From: Leucosporidium creatinivorum
Lineage: Eukaryota; Basidiomycota; Microbotryomycetes; Leucosporidiales; Leucosporidiaceae
Direction: 5' to 3'
Assembly: GCA_001600635.1 (NCBI GenBank)
Contig: BCKL01000004.1
Coordinates: forward strand, 1,375,122 to 1,439,121
Length of the DNA stretch: 64,000 bases
Shown: piece after piece, positions 21,206-34,230 of the stretch
How the letters are laid out: each line of letters begins with the position of its first letter
How positions within the stretch are numbered: the first letter of the stretch is position 1
Translations under genes and position numbers: made by a program
Notes under the pieces: model-generated
Databases searched by the model: none
Told to the model about the DNA's origin: nothing
Seen by the model: the letters and a program-made list of their open reading frames with translations, nothing else

Positions 21206-24200
21206 CTACTGCAAGCTAGCCGCCTTCAACGCGTCGGTGATCTCCTTCAGCTCCTCCTTGAGCCCCTTGAGCTTGGCCAGCTCCTCATCCACGCTCTCGC
21301 CCTCCTGCGCCTGGCCAGTCTTCAGCCTCCTCACAACGTCTCCCTGGCTCTTGATCTTCTCCTCCAACGCGAGCTGCTCCTCGGTCTTGGGCACAGCAGG
21401 GCCCTCCTCCGCTGCCTTAGCTGCTGCCTTGGCCTCCTTCGCGGCCTTTGCCTGCGCCTTCTTGGAGAGCTTGGGCTCGGCCTCGGCGGCAGCGAGAGCA
21501 GCCTGAGCCGCTGCTCCTCCGTACTGAGCGCGCCAGACGGGCACCTGCTTGGGGTCGATGCGGGTGAAAAGGTAGGCGGCGGTTCCGATCTTGTGGCCCG
21601 GGAGGAGGTCGATGGAGAACTCGTCGGGGATGGAACGAGGGGTGGCATCGAGCTGGTTGATGATGCCGTCCGAAGTGGAGGGCATGAAGGGGTGGAGGAG
21701 GGCCGAGAGGGTATAGATGAGGTTGATGACGATAAGGACGACCTCGGCGCAGCGGGCGGGGTTGTTGGCGAGGAGGGTGTTGTCGAGGCGGTTCTCCGAG
21801 ATGAAGAGGTTGCCGCGCGACGAGATCTGCATGGCGGTGGCGAGACCGGCGCGGATCTTCTGGTGCGCCATCGACTCGTTGTAGGAGGTGATGAAAGCGT
21901 TGATCTCCGAGACGAAGGCGGCGTCCTCCTCGGCGAAGGGGTATGGCGCTGAGAGGTAGTCGAGCTTGCCCTCCTTGGGGTCGGGGAGGATCGAGTCGTA
22001 CTTGGCGTTGACAAACTTGACCATACGGTTAACAAAGTTGCCAATGTTGTTGAGCAGCTCGGCGTTGGCCTTCGACACAAAGTCATCCCAGGTGAACTCA
22101 GAGTCGGATGTCTCGGGGCGGTTCTGGAGGAGGTAGTAGCGCCACACCGAGGCGGGAGTGCCGGTCTCGCGGGCGTTCTGTCCGAAGACTCCGACGTTCT
22201 TCGACTTGGAGAACTTGGTGCCCTCGTACTGGAGGTACTCTGCGAGCAAGAACGGGAAAAGTCAGTTCTGGAAGCCTCGACGAGAGTGAGGGATGCTCAC
22301 CAGTGGTGCTGATCGAGTGAAGCATGGTCCAAGGGTCGTTAGTTCCGATCAGGTAGGCGGGGAAGAGGATGGCGTGGAAGGGAACGTTATCCTGCGATGG
22401 AGACGAGATCAGCGAGGACTCTCGGCGCGGGATGACTGCGAAGACTCACCTTGCCCATGAACTGGTGCAGCTTAACGTGATCGGGGTTGCGCCACCACTG
22501 CTTCCAGTCGTCGGTGTAGTTGGCGGTGATTGAGGGGTATCCGATGGGAGCATCGAACTGCGAACGGGGAGAGCGTCAGCCGCTCGGCTCTCGTCGACAG
22601 CGATTCGAGGAAGCACGACTCACCCACACATACATGACCTTCTTCTCCCACTTCTCTCCCAACTCCTTCGGCAGCTTAACTCCCCACTCCAGATCACGAG
22701 TCATTCCCCTCGGCTGCAGCCCTCCCTTCAGCCACCCATTGGTGAACGCCATTCCGTTGGCACTCCAATCTCCCTCGCTCGAAGCCTTGCTGACGAACGC
22801 CTCGATTTGAGGTTGCAGGTCCTGCAGCTTGATGTGGAGGTGGGCGGTTTGGCGAGCGGTAGGGGTGGCGCCGCAGGCGGAGCACTTGGGGTTGACGAGC
22901 TCGAGAGGGGACTCGTAAGTGACGGAGCAGTGCTCGCACTGGTCTCCGCGAGCGCCCTGTTGGTGGCGAGGTGAGATGGAGGGACGATAGGGCGAGCAGA
23001 ATGTCGGGAGAGGAGGGGTCCGAGAGGCAGTCAGCGGGCGATTGAGAGGTAGAGGGAGGGATGAGGGAGAAGCGAGAGATACAAAACGTCAGCCAAGCTT
23101 CGAATCGAGATCGAAGACTGTGAAAGCGTACATCGTAGTGGCACTTGGGGCAAGTTCCCTCGACGTAGCGATCAGCGAGGAAGCGCTTGTCCTTCTCGCA
23201 GTAAAGCTGCTGGTTTTCGTGCTCCTCGAACCATCCATTGTTGTAGAGCTTGAGGAAGATGTCTTGGCAGATCCTACGAGTAGCGAGGATCGCGAGGAAG
23301 AGAGAAGCCGAGTTTAGCTGTGTTCGGCGACCGACGCCGACCAGAAGAAGAGACGAACTCGGTCTGCTTCTCAGTCGAAGTCCTTCCAAAGTGGTCGAAC
23401 CCGATCTCGAACCACTCGTAGGCCTCAGCGTGCAGCTTGTGGTCTGCGAGGTTAAAGAGGGGAGAGAAAGTCAGCCTTTTGCCTCCGGCCTTCGCTTCTG
23501 ACGCCGTCTCTGCGCCCATTCGAAGGCCAGGGAGATTGGTAGACTTCAGGAGCAGCACTCACACTTGTCACAGAGAGCCTGGGGTCCGAGTCCTTCCTTC
23601 TCGGCCATCACCTCGGTCGTCGTTCCGTACTCATCGGTACCGCAGATCTGCAGGAGGGCATGCAGTAGTCAGTTTTAGTATCGTCAAAACTCTTGCAGAT
23701 CATTGCCGAGCGACTCTGATGCTCCAGAACTGCTGTACAAGCCTCGTCGGGAAGTCTTGCGCCAGCAGCTGCCGAGGGACCGCCGACCAGTCGATCCAGC
23801 TCGGACCGCAGCTCCGACGAGCACCGGGATAGCTCCACTTAGTATCCTACTACCCTCCAACGCCCCCCTGCACCTCTCCAACCGTCCCCCGAGCTCCACA
23901 CTGTTGCTCTGAAACTCACGTAAAGCACGCGAAGGTTGCGCTGACGGCAGTAACGAGCGAAGACGTCGGCCGAAAGGGTGGAGCCGATGATGTTTCCTGT
24001 AAAGTCATACAGCAGGTCAGCCAAGCTCTCTCAGCAGCTCGAAACGCCGAGCTTGAGCCAAGAAAGGCGTTCGAGCTGATTCCCTTCGAAACGTACCGAG
24101 ATGAGGCTGGTTGTTGACGTAGGGAAGAGCAGAAGTGACGAGGATGTTCCTCTCTCCGTCCTTGGGCAAGCTGTTGTCGTACAGAACCGAGAGATCAGCT

Positions 24201-24339
24201 GGAATGAAGCGGTGGAGCGCGAAAGAACAGCTCACATCTTGCCGTCGGAGCGGTCGAGCCTGTAGTCCCTCAGCTCTACGCCGGGACGAACCTTCTTGGT
24301 GCTGCTGCTTGATGCGGGCGCGGGAAAGGGAGATGCCAT
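21206..24339 (-). CDS. MES1: cytosolic methionyl-tRNA synthetase
   Basis: Ten exons (24339-24236, 24170-24097, 23996-23920, 23647-23563, 23443-23359, 23273-23132, 22956-22624, 22557-22450, 22391-22301, 22239-21206) give 710 residues. It charges initiator and elongator tRNA-Met. The class I HIGH box appears as HLGN near residue 57, and the KMSKS loop as KFSKS at about 375-379. A zinc-binding insertion carries CPKC, CEHC and CSAC pairs around residues 185-230. An anticodon-binding helical domain follows. The C-terminus ends in a Lys/Ala-rich linker and a WHEP-like helical hairpin ([16 protein letters not shown]), which binds tRNA. There is no mitochondrial leader. One intron uses a GTTCGT donor. 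Confidence 0.95.
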
Positions 24340-24893
24340 GATGAAGTAGCGAGAAGCGGGAAGGAGAGCGGTCCAGCTGGGCGGCGAGTCAACTTCAAGG
24401 GCGAGGGGTCAGATGAAGCTGTACAGGAGTGGGGAGCTCGGGCAAGGAGTTCTGTAGAGTATACGAGTATACAGTGCGACCTACCTGCTTCCTCGGCCGT
24501 TGTGAGAAGAGCGAAGATCATCTCCGCCGAGTCCGCCCTTCGCAGGCAAGAGCCGAGCTGCTCCCGCCGAGTCCGACGCCGTAGGTTCTGCAGCAGTTCC
24601 AGCACCTAGCACGAAGGATTTTAAGCTCATCCCGAACCCTCTCCAGCGCCTTGTACAGCCTCAGCGCCCAGGAGCGAATCCTCTCGGCGCTCAGCTCGCT
24701 CTCTCGTCTTTAGATGGCAGGAAGTATGATAAGCATCATATATCAGCCATGCAGAAGAGAAGTCTATAATGTGAAGCCTGGAGAGGGGAGGGAAATGTCC
24801 ACGGAAACAGCTGCCTAATCATACAACCCCCGTCTCCTCTATCAACCGCCGAGTGCTCTATAACGTCCTGCACCATCTATCCACCTTCCCGCC
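24340..24893. other. 554-bp gap, MetRS promoter and arrestin 3' flank
   Basis: No coding sequence is supported. The half near 24340 is the likely MetRS promoter; the AT-richer stretch near 24720-24770 probably belongs to the 3' untranslated region of the arrestin gene. Confidence 0.35.
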
Positions 24894-27853
24894 TCAATCC
24901 GTCGTCTCCGCCGCTCCTGCAGCAGGGGACGCCTGCCCACTATTCGGCTGCTCATCATCGTACCCTGGCAGGCCAAACGAGATGGGCACGACTCCACCGC
25001 CGAGGAACCCCCTCGCAGCGACCTCATAGCTCGGTACCGAGTTGAGAGGGTCTTCTTCCTCCCAATTGGGCGTATGCGAATGGTGCGACTCGTGCCGACT
25101 AGGCGTGTGGGAAGGGGAAGGCGACCCGGGTCGAGAAGGCCCATTGGAGGAGTGATGCAGCGAGGAAGAGGTGGTAGTAGTGTAGCTGCTGGAAGGCGGC
25201 CAGTGTGGCGATGGTGCAGCAGGGGAGGAGGAGAGTGGCGAACTCGCGGCCGAAGGACCCGAGATGGGCGAGTTGGACATGGCCGAGTGGGTGTGGATGT
25301 CGAGGCTCGGCTGATGGGTGTGGCGGGAGGACTTGGCGGCGTGGGCGGCGAGAGCGTTGGAGAGTGCTGAAGCGCTGGGGTGGTGCTCGTTGGAGGAGTG
25401 GGAGCTCGAACCGGAGTGGGACTCGCGGCCCATCGCGGAGAGGTTGCTGCTCGAGCCGTTGCGAGAGAAGGCGGTGAGTGGGCGAAGAGGCTTGGGAATG
25501 TGAAGGTGGAAGAAGCCACCTCCGCCGCCGGTCAAGCTGCGCGAGAGTGATGGAGGGTGCTCGCCTGCTGGCGTTTGAGGGAGGGGAATGGCAGCGGCGG
25601 CGGACGAGTCGTAGCGGGAGTGGTGGTCGGGCGAGGCGGGACGAGAAGGAGGACGAGATCCGGGGCGGGAGCCAGGTCGCGAGGTAGGGTTTGAGCCGGG
25701 AGGAGAAGTGTGATCGAGCGCGAGCGTGCTCATGAGCTCGGAGTCGATCCAGTTTCGGTGGTTCTCGGGGTGCTCCTCGTCAAACATCTCGCCTGGTGGC
25801 GAAGTAGTAACGGGAGTGACTGTTCCCGAACTACGGCGAGATGCGAGGTTGCGACTGTGGTTGCCGTAGGAGCTCGCCATCGAGAGGGAGGAGGCAAAGG
25901 CGGCTCCATGGCCGGTGCTGTTGGCGCGATGGGGGGAAGGAGGGCGCGAGGGAGGTCGAGAATGAGGGGGAGAAGCCATGGGCGTTCCGCCAGCGCCAGG
26001 CGTGCCCGTTGGCGTGCCGCGCTGACTCCAAGGCGTCGGCGCGAATCCAGAGGCGAGCGAGAAGTAGCTGGCCGTTTCGGCGTTGGCGACTCGGTCCATG
26101 ACGTGGTCTTGGTAGGAGGGGAGGTCGACTTGGGGTACGTCCGAGTGGGCGAGAACTCCCGACTCGCCGAAGAGGAGATTGCGAGATCCTGCCGAGGCGA
26201 GACGAGCTTCTTCGGCGAGGGAGGAGGCGAGGATGTGGATGGGGAGGGCGCAGCGGAGCTCCGAGACGTGTCCGTCGGGGTTTCTGTGTAGAGGGGAAGC
26301 AAGTTCAGCGCTTGCAGGGAGGCAGAAGGTGAGGAAAGGGGACGAACTTGATGAAGGCGCTCCATTTGATCTTGTGGTTGATGAAGCAAGGATGCACCGT
26401 ATGCGAAGGTGCTGTCCAAACGGGCACTGGCACATCCACAACCACATCGACCTCCGTATCCTGCCCATCGTCCACCTCCTCGGTAGCCTCAATCCCATCC
26501 TCTCCTTCTCCAGCCAAATCGCCGAGCCTATTCCTCGCTAGCCTCTGTGCAAAGCCAGGGAATCCCGCCGTTCCCTCTGCTCCACCGAGCGGCGTTCCAG
26601 TGCCGTGCACGGGGAAACCGGGAGTGGTGGGGGTTTGAGGAGCGTTCATCGAGGAGAGGGAGGCGCTCGATTCGATGCGAGCGGGAGGGTGAGGATGGTG
26701 AGGAGTGCTGGTGCCAGAGTTGGTGGCGGAGGATGTTCCGGCTTCGGGGACAAAGTTGTACTTGACGACGGTGGCATCGCGAGCCTCGGAGTGCGAGCTG
26801 CTCTTCGAGTGGACGGTGCTGGGGAGGCGGGAAGGGTCAGCGAGGTAGCTCGAGCCGAAGATTAAATAAAGACGTACGTGTGCTCCCTGATGGTAGTAAC
26901 GAGCGAGACGATGCGAACTCCCTTGGCGAGTGGGGAGAACTTGACCGAGACGGGAATCGTCTCGCCGGCAGCGTAGGCCTTGTGAGGGATGGTGAAGGCG
27001 TACATGACCTGTAGATAGCAATGTCAGCTTTCTCTCCAGATCATCTGGACCTCTGCAGAAGCTCACCTTGCCAGGCCAGGTGTTCTCTGCGGGGAAGAGG
27101 CGAGACGATCAGCTCGATTCGCGAGCAGGCAGAGAAGCCCAGCCAGCTCACCAATCTCGAGCGTCTGATTGTACTCCACAGCATCAACTCCGAATCCTCG
27201 CGAGATCCTAACGAGCTTCTTGGTCCTCCAATCCGCCGAGAAGCCCGGCCGTGTCGCAATCGCCTTGAGCTTGTACTCAATCACGGCGGTGCCCGAATAG
27301 GTCCTCAACGACGCCGGGAGGGATCCCGGAATATGCAGCGAGAAGGGGAACAAATGCCGACCGGCTTTGAGGTTGTGCACCGGCGTATGCTTGCTCGCGG
27401 CATGAGGAGTCGACGAGGAGGAAGGGTTCAGGAAGGAGAAGTCGTGGAAGAAGAGTGGGTGGTCGAAGTGATGAGTAGAGGAATCACGCCAAGTCACTTT
27501 GGCCCTGTAGGAGATGTAGGAAGTTAGCTCTGCTAGTCTCTAATTAGTCGATAATCCGCACGAAGGCGCGTTTTCCCAAAGTGACGCAGGAGCGAGCGGC
27601 CTTTGCTACAGGATGTACCGAGGTACAGCCTGTTGATCGATAATGCGCATTAGAAACCGACTTACGTGCCGGTAAAGATGAGTTGGATCTCCTTCAAGTT
27701 GGTCGCCTCCGAGAGATTGAGGATCAACTCGCCCTTGAGCACCGCTGGCTCCAATTCCTCGCCAGTAAATCCTCGTAAGACCAGCTCTGGAGATTCCAAT
27801 TGAATGTCGAGATGCGACGACGAAGACGACGAGTCGCCCATCGTGTGAGGCAT
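24894..27853 (-). CDS. arrestin-related trafficking adaptor
   Basis: Six exons (27853-27666, 27504-27152, 27086-27067, 27008-26878, 26818-26348, 26283-24894) give 850 residues; exon 3 is 20 nt. Residues 10-190 form an arrestin N-domain (LVLRGFTGEELEPAVLKGEL, then AVIEYKLKA). Residues 195-240 and 390-430 form the C-domain (YAFTIPHKAYAAGETIPVSV, then HVSELRCALPIHI), interrupted by a low-complexity insert. The last 400 residues are Ser/Pro/His-rich and disordered. LPSYQDH and VPSYEV are PY-like sites of the kind used by Rsp5/Nedd4 ubiquitin ligases. Such adaptors send plasma-membrane transporters for endocytosis. Which cargo is unknown. Intron 5 has a GTTCGT donor. The second ATG at 27841 is an alternative start. 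Confidence 0.85.
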
Positions 27854-28792
27854 CTTGCAGCGAGCGAGCGAGAGCGGCGGCTTGGTCGACGGAGAAGAGA
27901 GGCGGATCTAAGTTGTAGGGAGGTGTTGGACGTTTAGGAGAAGGGGCAGAGCCCTTGTGCTGATGTAGTGGATCTCGCTGGCTAGTCGAGCTGCTGTAGG
28001 ACGGTAGGCGAAGAGAGGACGACGAAGAGGTTGAAGTTCAACCTTGCGAAAGCGAAGCAGGCGTCGATTAGGCTAAGTGTCAGAGATCAGTACAGATCTA
28101 AGGTGAGAGAAGAGAGTACAGAAAGCAAGACCTACGATCGTTACTGAGCTACAGCAGACCCGATCCAAATTTGGCGATCTTATCGACCGAAGGCGAGGGG
28201 CGAAGCGCGCGAAGGCAGTCGAGCTCTTCGGCGAAGGGTAGGGTGTCCTAGAGGGCTGGGAGTGGTCTCCTAGCTTCTTCGGGATACTCCAGAACGCACT
28301 ACAGATCGTCTCAAGTCAAGCAGGATATTCAAGAGCATGTCAAAATTCATCTCGGCCCAAGCGCGCCCAAGCCTCGCTTTCCCTCGGCTGAGCCAACACT
28401 CGGTCTCAATGACTCGTTTTACAGTCAAGACAAGAGGAATAAGTTGAGGTATACTAGAAGAAAGGTATGGTAGCGATGGGGTATCGAGGTAGAAACGAGG
28501 GGAGGCGCCGGCGCTCGGTCGAGCGGGCTCGGAGGAGGGAGCGGTTGATCTTTAGCGTTGGGCGGATAGGTGGGGGATGGGGGTGGTAGGAGGGTGTGTC
28601 AAAAGGCATGAGTTGGATGAGATGGTCGGGGCGGGGGGGGGGGGCGGTGGAGAAAGCTGGGATAGGGCGAGCGTCGTTCGGCGAAGAGTGGCGTCGCTCT
28701 CTCAGCGGCGATGGCATCTCGTGAGGCTGTCGAGAGGTAGACGGCGTCCGATCGGAGATATGAGGAGGTCTAACGAGTGTTAAGGAGACGCC
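27854..28792. other. 939-bp gap, arrestin promoter and RdRP 3' flank
   Basis: No exon is supported. The first 500 bp contain several CTACAG, GTACAG and CTGTAG words. A run of about 13 G lies near 28631-28644, inside a purine-rich stretch that is probably the RdRP 3' flank. Confidence 0.35.
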
Positions 28793-31700
28793 CTACAGCG
28801 TCTTGGCCCTCTTGGACGGCGACGGCCTCTCGGCGACGTCTTCGGGAGCGAGCAGCGTGATAGGCCGAATCTTCGAGTGAGCCTTGTGGATGCCAGCGAG
28901 GCGGCGGTTGATGGAGACGGCGTCGGCCTAACACGCGCAACAAAGATCAGCACAGCTCTTCGCGATAGAAAACGCTGCAGACGACTCACCATCTCCGGCG
29001 CAAACTTCCTCGCCTGAATCCCCTTGGCACCCTTCGCTCCTCCATGACTCGCTACAGCCAGCGCATCAGCCTTCAGCGCCAATATATCTCGATGCGCAAC
29101 GTCAAAGACAAAGGTCGTCTTCGAGTTCTTGCCCGCCTCCTGGAAGGATTGGGACCAGCTTCTCGTCGAGAAGGCGGTTTTGGAGGGAGAGATGGGTGTC
29201 GTGCTGGTGGTGGTGACGGGAGCGGGAGTCGACGAAGATCGAGGCTTGTCGAGCGCTTCTTGGGCGAGTTGGGTGAAGGGGACTTGGGAGGGAAGCTGCG
29301 AGAAGCCAAAGTCGTCCTCCTGATCTTCCGCGGCGTCCACTTGCATCGGCGCTGAGGCGGTGGGTGTGGTGAGGTTGGGCGAAGGAGATGGAAGAGTTGT
29401 GGTGGTGGAGGTGGTGGAGGTGGTCGACTTGGCCGGAGAGGCGGCCTTGAGACGGTCGAGGAGGGTTCGGGGCGCCGAAGTGGTTTGGATGGGAAGGTCG
29501 AGCGAGGTGGGCTCGAGAGGCTCGATGTAGGCGCAGGAAGCCTGCAAGACAGAGCAAGAATTAGCCCACAGTTGAACGAGGAGCGGTACCACAAGAGCTC
29601 ACCATCAACGCCCTCGCCGTCTCCGCCCCTCTGACTCCCGCCAGCTCGGGCGAAGCGAACTCCTCGCCGTCCGTCAACAGACTCCAGAAAAACTTAGTCA
29701 TAGAGACAAGGTCCTTCTTCTGCTCGGCCGAGGACCCTCCCTTCCACTTGGTAGGCGACTTGGAAGGTGAGCCGGGCGCTTGCAAGCCCTTCTCGGTCTG
29801 CGCTCGTCGCTCCCTTGCGCGCATCCAGGACGTCCGCATGGCCTTGTAGTCGGTGAAAACAGTCTGTAGCGCGAGTCGAAATCAGCCATGTTCTCAGTCG
29901 GCGAAGAAGGGCTACGACGACTCACCTGGACGTGGCGAAGGATTCGGAAGAGGTCGATGTAGAGAGGATCATCTCCCTTCGACTGCTGCTGCCTCTCGCA
30001 GGCGAGCTCCCACGAAGAGCGCCACAGGGAAGCGAGATGATCATCGACGGTAGCGACCCAGCCCTCGAACCTCGAGTGGTAGGTGACTTTGGCTCGCTTG
30101 AGAGCGGATCGACCTTCGGAGACGAGCTCGTCTGCGCGTCAAGACCGGTTCAGCTCTCAGATCACCAGAACAGTAGCTCAAGCTTACCCATGACATGCTT
30201 CCCCAGTCCCTTGCCTCGCAAAGCGAACTTCGTCGTCCCCAGCTCGGCGTTGATCTTGCCATCCTCGAGGTAGGTCCACTCGGGGAGCGGCTCCGAGGCG
30301 CGAAACCTCGCCTGTACCTCCGGCCACTTGGCCTCGAGCTTGAGGCCCTGCTTCCTCCCATCCAGCGCTCGAGCAAAGAGGTGACCGCAGGTGGACGTAT
30401 CAGGATGGTCGAGGCCGAGCGTAAAGGCGAGCTTGGTGTGCAGCTTGGAGAGCATGCCAAACTTGACGTCTTGATAGAAGCCCGAGATGAGCTGTTGAGC
30501 GATGGCGCCGCTGTCCTTAGCTGCGATGAGAGGGGCGATGGTGGTGGCTACTCGGCGTTTGTCGACCTCGAACCAGTCCTCGTCGGCGAAGGGTGGGTCG
30601 GCGAACTTGGGGTCCGCTTTCGACGGGTCGAAAGAGTTGACGATGGAAGGGTCGCTGATGATGAGGAGCTTGTCGCCGTCGTAGTCGCCGCCCGACAGGA
30701 TCGAGCATGCCGGCCGCTCGCCGAAGGAGGACATGACGATGAGGTCGGTCACGGAGGCGTACTCGGCGCAGAATACCGCGCGCATCTTCTGCACGTCGCA
30801 AGGCTGGACTGCTGGTGGACGAGTGATGAGGACGTCGCCGAGCACGACGTGACTTGTTCGGCGCTGGTGAACGATGGGCTCCGAGGCCTGATAGAAGATC
30901 TCTCCCTCCTTGAGCACGCCGAGCTGTGAGTCGACAGACATGAGTCAGCGTAGACTGGGTTCTCTCAGGCGCGTTGCGACGCACATGATCAGCGACGACG
31001 AGGGCGGTTCGGCACTGCTCCGAAGTGAGCTTGAAGCTGACATTCTGGCGTACTTGATCCTCGGCGATCCAGGCGAGCTTGGCGGCGAGGAGAGGGCTCG
31101 AGTTCTTGCGCGTGCCATCGGGGTCGAAGCCGGCTTGCTAGCGAGCCAGAGGCAGAGGTCAGCCTGGAGCGGAGAAGGCTCGATGAGGCTGCAGCTTACC
31201 AGCAGCTCGACGACAAGTTCGTTGATGGTGTTGGGAGCTCCGGAGGATCCATCGAGTCGTCCGTCGTGCACGAAGCCAGCCGTGTCGTCTGCGCCTCGGT
31301 CCACCTCCTCGTCGAAGGAATCGGTCTTGAGCACGCCGGCGTCGCAGGTGAGACGAGCCTTGTGCACACGATCTTCGAGGACTGAGGTCGTCTTCTCGAT
31401 GTGGTAGAGGAGCTTTGGCAGGTCGCTCCAGTCATAGAGGAGGTCGGTCACTGTAGAAAAACGGGTTAGCCGTCGCAAGCTCGAAGGTCGAGAGGGAGAT
31501 GAAAGGCTGACCTTGCTCGAGTTGAGTCCGCAGAAGAGAACGGAAGACACTATTGGGTACTCCGCAGTGGGCGAGCACTTCGAATGTTTGCTTGCCCTGC
31601 GAGGAGGGACAGGGAGTCAGCTTCGGCGAACCGTACTCGAGAGCGAGCAGAGGCTCACCAGCTTCGCTGACGTCTTTGCCGAGGGGATGGAGTGCAGCTC

Positions 31701-33883
31701 GAAGGTAAAGACTTCGATCTGCTGGTCGTTGAACTTCCATTGGGAGTCGCGGACCTCGATGAAGCGCGCCGAGGTGCCCCAAGGCTGGTCTGGTGCGATC
31801 GCCCAGACACCTGTATCGAGGTATTGAGTCAGCTGCAGTTCTTCTACAGTAGGCGTATCGTTCGACGCACCTTTGCCGGGTCCAAGTCGACCTTGAGCGG
31901 CAGCAGGGAGACCTCGGCCGACCTCTCCTTCGCCCTTGACCTCAACGAGGATCCGGTGCACCTCCTCCATGGCCTACAGAGCAAGGAGGGTCAGCACAAT
32001 ATCTCGAAAGTTCAAGGCGTGGTGTCGACGCGTACAGCGTAAGACACTGCGAAGAGCGACGAAACAATCAGCGGAGGCTCAAGAGTCGGCCGAGAAACTC
32101 ACTGAGAGAACAACCGTCCGTCATGACGATCCCGCACGCCTTCGAGTCGATCTCAGCATCAACGTAATCAATCTCGGTCCCTCGAGCTCGGTACTGTGTC
32201 GTGATGCTCGACCCGTCCTTCTTCTTGAGCTCGAAGGAGAAGGAGAGGCTCGCCGGCTTGAGCTTGGCAGGACCGAGAGGACGAGCTTGGATCCGAACAG
32301 GAGAGGACGATGATGAAGGACGTCCAGCGGGTGGACATGTCGAGTAGTCGAGGCGCCAGACCATGTCCACTCGCTCGGTCTTCGAGCCGACCGACCAGTA
32401 GCTCCCTCGAATCGCACCTGTGAGGAGCAAGACGGTCAATGGGGGCTGCGAGTCTGAATGGTCGGAGCGACTCACTCGGTACGTAACCGTGCGGCATGCA
32501 CTCGTCGGCTGAAGCAGCATCGACTTGGAACAAGCTGCAGACCTGCACCATCGCGGCGTGGGAGATGACGAGGCTGTCCGAGAGAAGGTCGGGCGTCCGA
32601 AACACCTCATTCCGCTTGAACGTGACGGTGGGGATCTGCAGCCGGATTCGGGGTCAGCTCGAACTTGAGGACGAGATCTCGGCGAAGCTCTGACGGACCG
32701 TATTCGTAAGACCGAGCTCGAACCTGGCAGACCACTTGGCGACCGACATGGAAGAGTTGATCGAGGTGTTGATGTACTGCGGGGGCGAAGGCTCAGCCTC
32801 TGGCTCGTAGGTGAAGTAGTGAGGCAAGCTCACCTTCTCGGAGAAGTCAACCAACGAGACGGTCTCCAGCCCTACTCCAGACTCGCACCAGTACACGAGG
32901 GCTCCGTCTTTGAGGCAAAAGGGTCGATACTGCCGTCCGAAGATGCGGAGAGGGTGGTCGAGGAAGGCCTTGACGGTGACGGCGAGCCGATCCGCTTTCG
33001 AGTCGCCTCGCGAAGGGGCTCCTGCTCGAGCAATCTTGTCGTCGAGCTTGAGGCGGAAGAAGCGGTCCGATCCGTACTGGCGGTAGAGATGACTGTGGGG
33101 AGGAGAAGGTCAGCCTGTCTCCAACGAAAGGTCGAGGCGAGATGCGCTGAAACGGCGACGAGCCTTACCTTCCGAGTCCGGCACTCGCAGGACAGAGCTT
33201 GAGAGCGGGTCGATTAGACAGAAGGTCGAGGTTCAGCTCGCCGGTGAAGTGAACCGTCCCCAGCTTGAAGGCGGCGTTGACCTCGTCGACCGACTCGGTG
33301 AGGGGGATCTCGGTGTAGAGGGATTCGCGGGGCGCCTCGAGTCGAGTGCCGATAGGCAGTCGGTCTTGCAGGTGGGTTATCATCTTCTTGAGGTCGGGGG
33401 TAGGTCGATAGGCGTAGTTGTCCCAGGTTATATCGCCCTGTCGAATGCCGACATGCAGAGCTCGAGCATGCTCCCAAGCATGGAGCCATGAGCACCGAGA
33501 GAGCTTCTGCTCGTGCGATCGCGCCGATACGATGTTGATGTAGCCTGTGGGTGGCCAAGTCAGCGCGGTGAGCAGGCTCGGCGTTCGGAGAAGGGCTCAC
33601 TTTTGCTGTCCTCGTCGACCAGCGACCACGACTCCGGCGTTCGGGAAGTCCGACGTACTGTAGCCGGGGAGTCTACGTGTGTCGAGGACTTGGATGGCGA
33701 CCCCGAGGGCGTGGTGACGGCGGTGAAGGGCGAGAGCACCATCGCCGACACCGCCGCGAGCGACGAAGCCGACCGGGTCATGCGTTTACTGGGCTCGATA
33801 GACTTTGCTGGACTCTTGCCAGACGATTCGGATAGCCCTGCTACACCCGAGCTGGTCTGGACACCTCCCGGGAGCTTCGACAT
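28793..33883 (-). CDS. cellular RNA-dependent RNA polymerase (QDE-1/RDR family)
   Basis: Seventeen exons join in frame to 1,371 residues: 33883-33601, 33544-33169, 33092-32834, 32776-32699, 32635-32476, 32417-32103, 32046-32036, 31973-31871, 31810-31659, 31596-31512, 31450-31200, 31137-30985, 30923-30188, 30131-29926, 29863-29603, 29541-28990, 28927-28793. The enzyme makes double-stranded RNA for RNA silencing. The catalytic loop GGDYDGD (DYDGD at residues 822-826, bases 30672-30686) is intact. MTDGCSL, then PAAAQGRLGPGKGVWA and RPPAVQPCDVQKM, are further family blocks. The N-terminal 90 residues and the C-terminal 250 are Ser-rich extensions. Exon 7 is an 11-nt micro-exon. The gene diverges from mitochondrial TyrRS across 347 bp. 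Confidence 0.93.
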
Positions 33884-34230
33884 GGTTGCGGAAAGGTGCT
33901 GCCGAGCGGGACGAGCGCTCGAGCTTGGTGATGTCCTATCAGCGGTAAGAGAAGCTGTGGGAGTACACGGGAGCTGGTTAGCTATTTCTGTAGTAGGGCA
34001 AAGCTCCCGTAAGCGGCTCACTCGGCGAAGAGGTGTGGAGAAGGAGCTAGCGGTTGTTTTGGCGAGCGCAGAGAGATGGGAGCTGCAGGCGAGCACGTAG
34101 AGCTGTTGGGTATCGCTGTGAGGTAGTACTGAGGGGTATAGACGTATTGAAACGAGAAATGAACGAATTCGCGAAGGACAAGAGGCGAATTGTCGAGCTC
34201 AGCTCTTGAACTCCTACCTCTTCCTTCAAC
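33884..34230. promoter_or_regulatory. 347-bp shared divergent promoter region of RdRP and mitochondrial TyrRS
   Basis: The two start codons face away from each other across this stretch, so both promoters must lie in it or overlap the genes. No coding frame with an ATG is present: the open frame extending upstream of the RdRP start has no ATG. I see no recognised regulator site. Confidence 0.5.

Noticed and set aside
21331-22086. 251-codon Ser/Arg/Pro-rich minus-strand frame
   Set aside because: It overlaps methionyl-tRNA synthetase coding sequence in another frame and has no family features.
28629-28646. poly-G run
   Set aside because: A simple homopolymer in a non-coding flank; no evidence for a structured element and possibly length-inaccurate.
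33884-34096. upstream extension of the RdRP reading frame
   Set aside because: The frame is open but has no ATG before 33883, and the stretch contains promoter-like sequence.
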